A stretch of DNA of 64,000 nucleotides from Cyclina sinensis. Taxonomy: Eukaryota; Mollusca; Bivalvia; Venerida; Veneridae. Positions 10,934 to 23,100 of the stretch are shown piece by piece (positions within the stretch are counted from its first letter, which is position 1; each line of letters starts with the position of its first letter). The stretch covers positions 3,714,206 through 3,778,205 of the forward strand of contig JAAONU010000018.1 of the NCBI GenBank assembly GCA_012932295.1. The letters run 5' to 3'. The notes under the pieces are model-generated. The model ran no database searches and had not been told where the DNA came from. It was given only the letters and a program-made list of their open reading frames with translations. The position numbers and the translations under genes were made by a program.

Positions 10934-11245
10934 ATGCTCCCGAAGGGAGGCATACAGTGTTTGAACTGTCTGTCCGTCATTCCGTCCGAAAACGTTAACA
11001 TTGGCAATAACTTCCTTATTAGTATGTGGATTTACTTCATACTTGGACACAACACACCTTTGGACAAGACCTTACCACTGATCTTCATTCATTTCACCTT
11101 GGACCCTGAATGGCCTTCTTCTTGAAGATCAAATTGTATAAAAACTATAACTTTGGACATAACTTCATTATTGGTAAATGGATATACTTCATACCTGGAT
11201 CTACAACTTTCTACATCTGGTCCGTAAGTTAAAGGCCAAAGCACC
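10934..11245 (+). mobile_element. Pearl-like non-autonomous element fragment
   Basis: Starts with a hairpin-forming ATGCTCCCGAAGGGAGGCAT, then a CCGT-type microsatellite tract (CTGTCCGTCATTCCGTCCG), then about two copies of a roughly 150-base unit containing CATAACTTCMTTATTRGTAWRTGGATWTACTTCATAC. The same head occurs at 40261. A hairpin head, ACGG/CCGT microsatellite and tandem core are the layout described for bivalve pearl elements, which are thought to be Helitron/Helentron relatives. This copy has no clear right end. Confidence 0.6.
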
Positions 11246-14200
11246 ATTTCGGTGATATTGTCACCTTACAGCGACAGTTCTTGTTATAATCATGTCTTTT
11301 TGTAAGTAGCTGATTATAACAGACAAGAAAGGTGATGCGACTCAACTTTTGATTACGTCTTTTTCTAACAATCAGTGCGAACTTTTGAATAAAGAAAACT
11401 AGGACATTTTGAAAAAACGACGTACTTACAAGGTGACAATTAATGTCTTTTCTCTTAATTTCATCTTAGATTGAAGGAGAAATAAAAGCAACTAGTTTAA
11501 CAATAACTCTTGAGAAGAAATACTTCCATTTTAGCAGCGAAGCCTGTCGCCTTTTTTCCTTCTTGAAAGCATGCTGCACATAAGGCGATTGTTGGGCATA
11601 TTCTTTAGAATTGATGGCTTGAGACGCATATGCATCGTTTCGCCATACATCTTTTTGAAATTAGATTCTAAATGGAAAAAGAATGATCACTAAAACAAAC
11701 ATGGTCGTTTCTGCTCTTTGTGAAAAATCTTTGATTGCTGTTCACTTAGATCACTGAAACTGCATGGAATGGAACTCTTAAAATTTCCCGTTTTAGTTAA
11801 TTCTACATGCTTAATGTGAAATTTAATTTTCTACTAATTGTAGCCTGAGTGTAAAAACACAGTTTCTCGAACCCAAATTAATGTTGTGAGGCAAAATCAG
11901 TAAATGAAAACAAAATAGACGTTAGTTGGTTTGTGGTTACTGTCTTAATGTATCAAGTTAATGCCATGAGGCAAATAGGATTGCTTCTAAAGAACATTTA
12001 TTGAGAAAATCAGGAAGCGAGGTCTTAATCAGTTTTAACAACTGCTAAATTTTTGCGTTATTTTCTGAAAAAGTTTGTTCTGTATAGTTCTCGGGTTGCA
12101 ATATTTCTACTCTTTTTGCTCTCTTGAATGTACCAATAACACATGTATTGCGGTAATACCGTCGTCCAGCATTTTAAAAGATTAATCACTGATTCAGTTT
12201 CCTATATTAAATATATTAGTATAAAATAAGGAAAACTACAGAACATAAAAACTTCTTGGCCATAAAGCCGCTAAGACGTATAAACATACATGGGAGACAC
12301 CAAAAGACTTTTCGGACAACATTTATAGCATTTATAACACTGAAAAAGAAAACAAATTAACTATCTCATATACAGTTTATATGCCTGGATTTTAATAAAC
12401 ATCTACTATTCTTTGCATCCTTGTACAAGATAAGTTTTTGTTCTATCCACAGTTTCATTTATAACCCACAATTAAATGGTCCTCAAAATATAGAAAAAGA
12501 GTATGTATCAATCTACACTAATTACAATATCATTTCAACATCATTTTTATCGGTTACGTTTCTTGTATGTGTATCGTATTTTTGTTTAAATTCTACTCTT
12601 TTTTTTTAACGTGAATATTGGTACAACGATATTTCTAAAAGTTGTTGCATAAGAGCATATATATTGTAGTAACAAAGGGTACAGTTTGTATTTTGCACAT
12701 GACTTGTAGTTATTATTTATATTTATTTTTGCCTTTAATTATATTAAGAAAATAAATACTTCAACCTGGCGAGAAATTTTTGTTACGCTACAGTACACAA
12801 TTAATCCATTATTAACGGATGTTTATCTATGAGAATATATACTTATGTACTTTAGTGTTTAATATATCAATATGAAATATTATTCTATGCCTGCAAGTTT
12901 TTTGTCACTTCTTTTTTTGTTTCTGTTTTTTTTTGTCTGTTTTTTTTATAGGAGTGGGATGCGTGGTGGGGTGTAATTAGACACATTACTTACATAGTCA
13001 CATAATTAAATACTGCTTTTTTGTTGCTAGCTATGATGAATTAAAACGGTGCTCACGTAATATCAGTGATGTCATTGTTAATGTAATGACCCTGAAGGTT
13101 GTAGCAAATGTGCTAAAAAGTTTAAAGTGTGAAAGAGAAGGTTGTGCTTGTTGAAAATTGTGATCAATCAATACAAACGAAAAACACATATCAAAATGTA
13201 GAAATCCATATCGTATATTGAAATCGTTCAGTTTCTGTTACAACAGCGGAGGTCCTGTATTGGCTTATTCAAAACTAACTGTAGTGGACTGTAACTAAAT
13301 TTGTTGCTATTTGTAAATGGGGACAGTAATGGTACAACACATGTGATCTGTTAAAAGTGAGTTTTGCCTTATTCACTCCTTTCGGTCATTCACACGTTTA
13401 TCGTGAACATTGTTGGCTCATTTACACCTTTAATCGGTTAAAAGCACTGAGAAGAAAAAATATGTTTTACTTCGACAGCGCTTACTTACTTTCCCAGAGG
13501 CAAAACACTTTAAAATAATTATTCACTCGAGGGCTTACGGAGAGATATAAAAGTAAATTTTCCATTATTTCACAAAGAAACATGTCTAATGTTGCTTTCA
13601 AGAAAAATAGAAAATAAGTACAGTTTTACTTGTCGCCATGAAACATAATAACATACAGTATTAAAGTATTACCATCAGAAGACAAATTTGTTTCCTTCGA
13701 GAACAATGAAAAACATTTACTGCTTAAGTCATTTTATGGCAGTCGCGCAGAAGAAATTGGTATTTCATTATTCCACGTCACATTGTCCAGAAGACCTTTC
13801 TGGTGCAACTTAAAGTATTTTAGCAATTTGAATTTCTAATATCTCATTAGTGTAGACTTTACGTCTGTTGTTTAAGTGCTCTGTACCGTTTTGATATTAT
13901 AGATATAGTATCATCAAGAGAATGTTTACCGGATTTTAATTTCAGTGATGATATTGATAATATATGATACTGAAGGAAATTTATTTTCATTCCCTTTTTT
14001 ATTTTTTTTCCTGAGGATTAAGCTAGGACTTAATGTTAATTTTCTTTGATAAAGTAAGCCTTCGACGTAACGGAAATTCAGATAATTATTAGAAAGAAAG
14101 AACTATTTAAGAATTTGATATATTTGCCTTCTTTCATTGGTTATGCATCCAGATTAACACAGACATGCGCTTTTAACTACGTTTCTTTGTTCTAACAATG

Positions 14201-15384
14201 TCTCTGAGTTGCTGATCACAAAATGCGGTATTAGAAGAAAATTATAATATTATAATATATTATTATATTATATATGATATTTTATATTGGTTACCTTTTC
14301 TGTTGATGTAATGTTGTTGTATTAATTCTTCTTATGAAAAACACAACAACCAGTTTACAGCCTGTATATTTTGTCAAAGTTGGTAAGAATATATATCTTG
14401 CATTCCTTTTAACTGTGTGCGACAAATGGTTCTTGAAGAGAACAAACGATAGATGATTCAGTATAAAAATAGTAAAACATTTAAAATTCTTATGTCAGAT
14501 ATTTGAACCACCTGTCAAAAATATTCAAACCTCACGTGCGGGCGTGCGTGTATACTAGTATGGTATTTTTAAAATTCAAGGTGAAGTGGCTAGATCCTCT
14601 TGTTATGGAAAACAAGTAAAGGTTTTCTCTATCAATATTATAATTATAACAATAAAATTGTTACATTGAGACTTATTATAAGACAGTTTAGAGTTCTTTA
14701 ATCTTGAACCAATTTGTATGTACTGCAGATGCAAAACATTATGTTTTCTGATATAATGTAACCATATTTTGTTTCATTATCTCTTTTTTCCGGCCACTTG
14801 CAAATCTCAGTATCATGAATCATGATCGCTTGGGGTTTCTTCTGAATCTGTCCTTTGAAATGTATAAATGATAATGAAAAATTGTTGTTCTTACCATGTA
14901 CATATATTCGCGCTATGAATTTATTATCTTGACGTGAATAAGAAAGTTGTTTTTAATTATCAGAATAGATCTTAGCTAAGTTCTTTCAAACCAATTTAAA
15001 AAAAAAAACATAAAGAAAAAATAAAGAAAAAAAGAAAAGCGTAATCTTGCAAGTTCTGATCATCTCTTATGAATACTACGATAAAATGCTTTAAACTCTC
15101 TGAGACAAGCTTATAAATTGACTAATGATAAAAACGCCCACTGTGTGGAATAAAAATACTAGAAACTTAATTGTTGACACGCAAAATAGGACTTAGATCT
15201 TCATCCGGTTTTTACCCATACCCATGCAAAAAGACCTTTAAAACTCTTTGTAAAAATATCTTTTGAATGTATCCATGATAGTAATAAATTAGTGCCTACC
15301 CATTTTGCAATAATTCTGTCTCTTAATATATCCTTGTAATCTTATCTGATTCACTGCATAATAAGCAAAAGACATTTCAACAGT
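11246..15384. other. AT-rich stretch without recognised features
   Basis: Only homopolymer and AT-rich tracts stand out, including a TATAATATTATAATATATTATTATATTATATATGAT-like palindromic zone near 14245-14285 and A-rich sequence near 15000-15040. No exon with both splice sites and recognisable coding was found. Confidence 0.4.
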
Positions 15385-17720
15385 TCAGTCCTAAGAGTGG
15401 TCAGGTAACTTTCAGTATTGTTAGCTCTATACATTAGTTGTATAATCTATCATAGAAGTGGTGAGGTACCCTTCAGCATTGTTAGCTCTGTACTTAAGTT
15501 ATATAATCTATCCTATAAGTGGTGAGGTAACCTTCAGCATTGTTAGCTTTATACATTAGTTGTATAATCTATCCTATAAGTGGCGAGGTAATCTTCACCA
15601 TTGTTAGCCGTATAAATTAGTTGTATTATCTATCCTATAAGTGGTGAGGTATTCTCCAGCATTGTTAGATCTATACACTAGTTGTAATATCTATCCTATA
15701 AGTGCTGAGGTAACCTTCAGCATTGTAAGCTCTATACATAAGTTGTATAATCGATCCTATCGTGTTGAGGTAACTTTCAGCATTGTTAGCTCTATACATC
15801 AGTTTTATTGTCTATTGTCGAAATGGTGGGTTGACCTTCAGCATTTTTAGCTCTATACATTAATTGTATTGTCTATCATAGAAGTGGTGAGGTAACCTTC
15901 AGCATTGTTAGCTCTATACCTTAGTTGTATAATCGATCCTATCGTGTTGAGGTAACCTTCAGCATTTTTAGCTCTATACGTCAGTTGTATTGTCTATCGT
16001 GGAAATGGTGGGGTGACCTTCAGCATTTTTAGCTCTATACATTAATTGTATTGTCTATCATAGAAGTGGTGAGGTAACCTTCAGCATTGTTAGCTCTATA
16101 CTTTAGTTGTATAATCGATCCTATCGTGTTGAGGTAACCTTCAGCATTGTTAGCTCTATACATCAGTTGTATTGTCTATCATGGAAATGGTGGGGTGACC
16201 ATCAGCATTTTAGCTCTATACATTAATTGTATTGTCTATCATAGAAGTGGTGAGGTAACCTTCAGCATTGTTAGCTCTATACATAAGTTGTATAATCGAT
16301 CCTATAAGTGGTGAGGTAACCTTCAGCATTGTTAGCTCTATACGTCAGTTGTATTGTCTATCATGGAAATGGTGGGGTGACCTTCAGCATTTTTAACTCT
16401 ATACATCAGTTGTATTGTCTATCGCGGAAATGGTAGGGTGACCTTCAGCATTTTTAGCTCTATACAATAATTGTATTGTCTATCATAGAAGTGGTGAGGT
16501 AACCCTCAGCATTGTAAGCTCTATACGTCAGTTGTATTATTTATCCTATAAGTGTAGAGTAATCCTTCAGCATTGTTAGCTCTATACATCAGTTGTATTG
16601 TCTATCGTGGAAATGGTGGGGTGACCTTCAGCATTTTTAGCTCTATACATTAATTGTATTGTCTATCATAGAAGTGGTGAGGTAACCCTCAGCATTGTTA
16701 GCTCTATACGTCAGTTGTATTATTTATCCTATAAGTGTAGAGTAATCCTTCAGCATTGTTAGCTCTATACATCAGTTGTATTGTCTATCGTGGAAATGGT
16801 GGGGTGACCTTCAGCATTTTTAGCTCTATACAATAATTGTATTGTCTATCATAGAAGTGGTGAGGTAACCCTCAGCATTGTAAGCTCTATACGTCAGTTG
16901 TATTATTTATCCTATAAGTGTAGAGTTATCCTTCAGCATTGTTAGCTCTATACATCAGTTGTATTGTCTATCGTGGAAATGGTGGGGTGACCTTCAGCAT
17001 TGTTAGCTCTATACATCAGTTGTATTGTCTATCGTGGAAATGGTGGGGTGACCTTCAGCATTGTTAGATCTATACATCAGTTGTATTGTCTATCGTGGAA
17101 ATGGTGGGGTGAACTTCAGCATTGTTAGCTCAATACATCAGTTGTATTGTCTATCGTGGAAATGGTGGGGTGACCTTCAGCATTGTTAGCTCTATACATT
17201 AGTTGTATTATCTATCCTATAAGTGGGAAGTAACCTTCAGCATTGTTCGCTTTATACATTAGTTGTATTATCTATCCTATAAGTGGGAAGTAACCTTCAG
17301 CATTGTTCGCTTTATACATTAGTTGTATTATCTATCCTATAAGTGGCAAGTAACCTTCAGCATTGTTCGCTTTATACATTAGTTGTATTATCTATCCTAT
17401 AAGTGGTGAGGTAACCTTCAGCATTGTTAGCTCTATACAGTAGTTGTATTATCTTTTCTAAAAATGGTGAGGTAATCTTTAGCATTGTTATTTCTATACA
17501 TTAGTTGTATCACCTATCGTAGAAATGGTTGGGTGACCTTCATTGTTAGCTTTATACATTAGTTGTATGATCTATCTTATAAGTGGTCAGGTAATCTTCA
17601 GCATTGTTAGCTTTATACATTTATTGTATGATCTATCTTATAAGTGGTCAGGGGACTTTCAGCATTTTTAGCTCTATACATTAGTTGCATTATCAATCCT
17701 TAAAGTCGCAGGTAACCTTT
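15385..17720. repeat. 61-bp minisatellite, about 38 copies, with higher-order structure
   Basis: The unit reads roughly GGTAACCTTCAGCATTGTTAGCTCTATACATTAGTTGTATTATCTATCCTATAAGTGGTGA and repeats every 60-62 bases. Three main variants differ at the junction (CATAGAAGTGGTGAGGTAACC, CGTGGAAATGGTGGGGTGACC, and CCTATCGTGTTGAGG or CCTATAAGTG...). Between about 15770 and 16950 they alternate as trimers of about 183 bases. From about 16970 to 17200 one variant repeats singly, then a GGGAAGTAACC variant repeats in three nearly identical 60-base units (17220-17400). The edges are more diverged. It lies upstream of the first exon found and is not coding. Confidence 0.95.
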
Positions 17721-20700
17721 GTGTCACAAAAGCTAAATATTCGTTTCTTTGGCGATTTCTGATTTGCTTTGAATCTTATTTACTACAGCCTTTTGAAGAA
17801 ATTAAAAGAGTCAGTATTTTCTGGCTTGGTACGCAAACAGTTAAAGGTAATTGGCATTGAAAAAGAAATGTTCTACAGGATTTATTTGTTTTTAATAAAA
17901 TCCGTTGGCAGCATTTCCCATCATCGACGTGGTTGAAACAATTTACGATCTCCTGCATCATCATTACATTCTTTGTCTTGCATGACTTTATTTACAGTTT
18001 TGCAAGCGTCTAATGGGTTATTGTATCAGATATCAATAATCTCAGAGAAAGTCAGCAAGCATGGATGTTTACAGTGTGCATTCAACAATCGGAAACGACA
18101 GTTTTTGATGTTGTTTTCAGCAGTACTAAATCAAAGAAACAAGAGAAAAACGTGTAGAAACTAACATCTTAGACTATTAACCTTGTGCAAATTTCCTCAT
18201 AACGGAAAGAAACCTGTTCAAACCGTTTCAAACCTCAGTTGTAATTTATGAAATATGTCAGAAATGAAATATAAAAACGACTCTTCGCGAAGCAGAATGA
18301 TGACTTTAGGCATTGCACCTTTAAGTTAAGCTGATGTTCTAGTAACTGAAGTTAATAGAAAATGATAACTGATTTCGGTACTGTAAAAATAGTCGAAGTT
18401 ACCAACGACTCTAGAAGTAACTTTATAAAGAATGATGCTAGATATAACATTTACATATCATCTCACAACAGACGTATTTTACGTGCGCTTTGGCTGTTTA
18501 TTACCATTGTCTGTTTTATAAGAGGTTTCAAAATGTCGACGACTTAATTCAGTCGAAACATATAAATTATTTTCTTTGAAATCCGAGTTTCATTTTATAT
18601 GAGCCTGCTGTAAAGAGGGAGTAATTTGTCTGCTTTAAACTTTGCCTTTCAGGTATTAATCAACAATTCCCGCAAACATTTTATTGCTTATTATTTGAAA
18701 TGTCAACATTCATTGGAGCACTCAAACATCATAAATGATAATTTTACAGCACAAAATGCAGAAATTGTCAAGCCACCAAATGATAAACATTCTTGGATTT
18801 CAACCATTATTATATTAATTTTGAAGGAAATTTAAACAAATGAGTGAACATGCCTCCATTGATACGTCTTTGAAATAAAATATAACTTACGTATTTATCT
18901 GAGCTTATTGTTCTATCGACATACAAAAATAGCTTCACATTTCACACAGACACAGCTCGAAATGCATTTACAAATAGGATTCATATTACAATGATCATCG
19001 TTGCAATAAGAAACTCATTCATGTAGAATAACAGGCTACTTCAGGATAATTCATGAAACGCAATACCTCTGTAATGATATTTGTCCTTTGAAGAGATTCC
19101 ATGTTAATTTTGTACAAAAAAGTTCGCACCTACTGAACTCACTATATCTAGGAGAAATGAACAATTTGCATCTCCTACTAGACATATTTACAGAAAAGAA
19201 ATTTAAAATGTAGCTGTTATTACTTCTTATGTGGCTTGCAAACGTCATTTTGGTTACAAATACAATCTCTTATCAAACATGGACAGAATTACTGTCTGTC
19301 GTGTTTTTTCTTTATTTACATGAAATAAAGATTAGTTTTCATACAGTATAACATGATTATGTCTTCATATTGTATGATATAACAGGTAGTAATCGTTGCA
19401 AGTCCTTGGCCTTGTAATGTGAGAAGTTTAAAATTTCTTTCCACTGCCTGACACACCTAACTTCACGTTCAAAGGCAACTAACTGATCGACAGACGTGAC
19501 AATAAAATCCGTGTCAAACTTGTACTTAAAATAAGTATAAGCAAGAGAGATATGTTATTTTGAGAAAAAAATAAACATTTCTCACAAGGTCATTTCAACA
19601 AGAATGTTTTTAAAAAGAAATTTACTAGAATGCTGACTGTGTAATTCTATTCCAAATACTTCATGATGTTATAAATTTATTCGTTTGTGTTGCATGCTTT
19701 TATTTTTGTAAGTTCACATGAACAATGTTATGAGCTGAGCAGGCGGTGTATTTAATACAATATAACAATATAACGCGCGAGTTATATCACGGTCAATTTC
19801 TTTTTTCTTTTTTGTCGGCGAAATACAGAGTGTTAAAATACACGTTCACGATAAATAAAAAAATAGGTATAGTATGGGATATGAAACGTATCTGTAGAAA
19901 ACAAGAAAATGGAAATTAAATTTTTACCTAGACGTCCGGGCGATTAAACACGTCTGCAGATTTCCATTATCGTGAGGTGTAGTAATATCAATGTGATTTT
20001 CCGAGTTAATGGGAGAAAATAGAAGCAATTAGATTTGTAGCCACTTATTGAATGTAAGAATGGTTATTGCAAGAAACTATTACCACATGTAAATATATTT
20101 GACTGGAATGGAAATAAGGAGAAGGAGTGACCAAGTTCTTACCTAATGTAGGCATCACATATATATACTACTTAAAATTTGCTAAAACTCACATTTTTTA
20201 CAATTATTTTTGTCGTGTTCGGTTATGACAAGTTTTTTTTACTGATTTTAAATTCATTGTTTTAGCAAATCATTATTTTGGACAGGATGACCATTGTAGT
20301 GTATTTTGAAGCGTGACACAATCATCATTTTTGAGGAGAGAGCATATAGCAGCAGCATGTGGCAGTGATAGAAAGTGTTTCTGAAGGACAACTGGCACCA
20401 TACGCGGTATTAAAAACTAAAATGTATCCAAGTCTTGATTATCCGAATTTTTGTATTGAGGTCTCGCCACCAATATGCTGATTTTCGGCCATTACGTTCA
20501 CGCTGCAATAAACTACATGCTGATCATCTGCCGGAACACTGTATGTGTTGTAAATGAAATAAAGTAGCCATTAATCAACAGTAAACAAACAAAATAACAC
20601 TTGTTAAAAATGTGATCCTTTGCAAATTTTAGTAATATTGGAATGTATGCAATGCTGTTTACAGTAACGATCCTTCGAAAACATGTCGACATGTGTTAAG

Positions 20701-23014
20701 ACTAATTTCAGCTGATAGGCGTGACTAATAACAATATGTTTCCTAGGACTATAAGTCTTCATCAAGCTGTTACTGGTTTATATTTACATATCAAAATACC
20801 TTAAGGCTGTGTCATCTTTCTGTCAATTATGTACACCATGTGTTTATAGCGTCTGTATTCTCTTTTAATTAAAATTAATGTACTGTAAGGGAACATAGTT
20901 AAACACAAGAGAAATAAAGTTTCTTGTTATGCATTTTGGTGTGGATGTCGGTTTTTGTGATTTTTTAAAGCAAGCAATTTTCCTATATCTCTACAATTTG
21001 CGAAGAAAGATATATACTTTAGAAGAAACTGAAGTTGTGAAGTAAACAAATTCTGCTATCTAATGAAGTTTTCTTTCACAATAAGAGGTGAAAATGTTTT
21101 GTTAGATGGCGTACACTCCTTGTTTTACTGCTGACGGAAATATTATTTGCAGGAAATTTGAACCATTTCAATCAAAGAGACATTTCCTGTAAATTTTAAT
21201 CTACAATGGTAATTGAACTTATTATACATTTTTTCTATTCGTGATTTCACAGTTTTTGAGCTTGTTCACTAATTAATTTTAAAACTTGCATTGGCATTAA
21301 TCATTTTATTATTTCAAGCATAAACGTTATTTCAACTAAACCGGAATTAATTAACAATGGTGCTGACATAATTCGCATGTTCCATAAAATATCATCAACT
21401 GATGATGTTTTTGCTCGCTAAACACATGAAATAGAATTTCGAGGAAAGTATAATTAATTTTGTTGAATATTAGTTCTTGCGCAGTTGCAAGAAATTATTC
21501 GTTTTATTTCCTAGAAATGTTTGTGTAATGAAATTCTTCCAGAGATCTCTTTTTGAGCTCAAATATTAGGAATTTTTTGAGCTCAAATATAAGGACATGT
21601 ATTTGACATTGCCACAATTATTCCCTTCTGAAAAATTAACCGTAGAACTTTGTTTAATCACTTCTAAATTTTCACTGTTAATGGGGCTGCTGAGAGTTTC
21701 AAGATTTTGTAAAATTAACCTTGTTAAGCTGTTTTGCATAAAATATAGCAACATAATTGCTTCGTTTTTCTGAAAGGCCGAAAGATTTTTCTTTGTGACG
21801 CTTAAATAGTCAAAACAAACACAATATGTAGTCGTTTTAAATTGTTAATAATCGTAAGTTGATAAAATGTCCTTGCAAAGTGAATTGCGGTGCCCGATAA
21901 AATAATGATCTCCTAATAGATAAAATAATGATCTCATAATAGATCTCGGTTCTTATCTTTCATATTGCTATAAAGTGTACAGGTGCAAAAAAGTGCAATA
22001 CCTAAAATATACATTAAAGTGAGACTTGTTCAGGGAAGAAGCTGTTTCAGTTTCTCAGTTTATGAGGAAAAACGATTTGATCTGTTTGTTATGTAAGAGA
22101 AGTTATGGGACAATTTATGAAAAAAAGTAAAGCCAAGTTAGTGAGACCGATCGGAATAAGATATAAACCTAATAGATGCATCATTATTAGTAAAATAGCG
22201 GTTGACTTTGGGGGTAGCATAGGTGTTGTTTAAATTAACATCGCCAAACTGAAGGTTCAATATGATAAGTACATACTGAGAAGACGTCATAAGATTAGAC
22301 TAGAATGAACTTTTAGAATCATTGCTAGAAGGCTCTGTAATTCGTAATGCCATATATCTTCGTGATAATAAAACCGTAATGCTTTTCGCACCATCCTTTC
22401 TGGTATTTTTTTTAAATTATTTTCTGTACGCTAAAGTCATAGAAAAATTTTATTCGACCTACCTAACCTGTTTGTTTTACGGCTTTATTTTAGCCATAGT
22501 ATAATGTTTCATTTCGACAAAAGAAAACGTTTATGATGTTTTATACTTACTTTAGTCTGTCGGATTACTGAGAACATTTTCTGCTTGTTTTTACGCAAGG
22601 ATTTTGCATGAATCAGTCTAGAAGGGCCGTGCTGAAATATTTGCTAATTCAGCAAATTTGTGCAACTATGTAGTACAACCCGTCAGTTAGTTTAAATAAC
22701 CAGATTTATTTCGCTAGACGTAAAATATGTATTCGGGTTGTAGGTGGTTATAGGTTGGACTTCAGACAAAGAGCATAAAGCATTATTTGGAAAGACTATG
22801 TATATAAATCATTTCATCTGCTGCATCTGGCGGTCATACATATCGTCTAAGCGTTCAAGCTAATAACGTCAAACATTTTACCATCCAAACTTTTACTGTA
22901 AATTTTTTCCTTTTTCGTAATGTCTCCAAAAATGTTTACTAGCAAGTACTGTTCATTTATGTTTCATTAAACTATACTATTTCTTATTTAAATATTGAAT
23001 CGCTTCCTTTTTAG
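17721..23014. other. AT-rich sequence before the first exon found
   Basis: No further exon was recognised. Two short tandem duplications stand out: about 24 bases twice at 21547-21595 (TTTTTTGAGCTCAAATAT) and 26 bases twice at 21897-21949 (GATAAAATAATGATCTC). The block 17965-18085 is the partner of 9150-9265. Confidence 0.4.
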
Positions 23015-23100
23015 GAAACGGTTACATAGAAGACAATGAGCTTGATGGCTTCCTGAAAGAGCTGGTGACAAGCGTGAACACTTCCGATGTTGGTCCAGAG
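23015..23100 (+). CDS. Cbp53E: Calbindin-like exon A (end of EF-hand 1)
   Basis: Acceptor CTTCCTTTTTAG precedes it and donor GTAAGA follows. The exon begins with the last two bases of a split Gly codon at loop position 4, then NGYIEDNELDGFLKELV and a Ser/Thr-rich linker. The preceding exon must end in phase 1 after ...Asp-x-Asp. That exon was not found in the window. Confidence 0.93.

Noticed and set aside
15385..17720. CRISPR-like array
   Set aside because: Units are contiguous 61-bp tandem repeats without unique spacers, in a eukaryotic setting. The other arrays fail for the same reason.
21121..21160. GCTGACGGAAAT word resembling an EF-loop start
   Set aside because: No GT donor in the correct phase follows, and the upstream translation has no EF helix.
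1..23014. First exon(s) of the calbindin-like gene
   Set aside because: I looked by eye for a phase-1 donor after an Asp-x-Asp EF-loop start and found none convincing. It may lie before the window.
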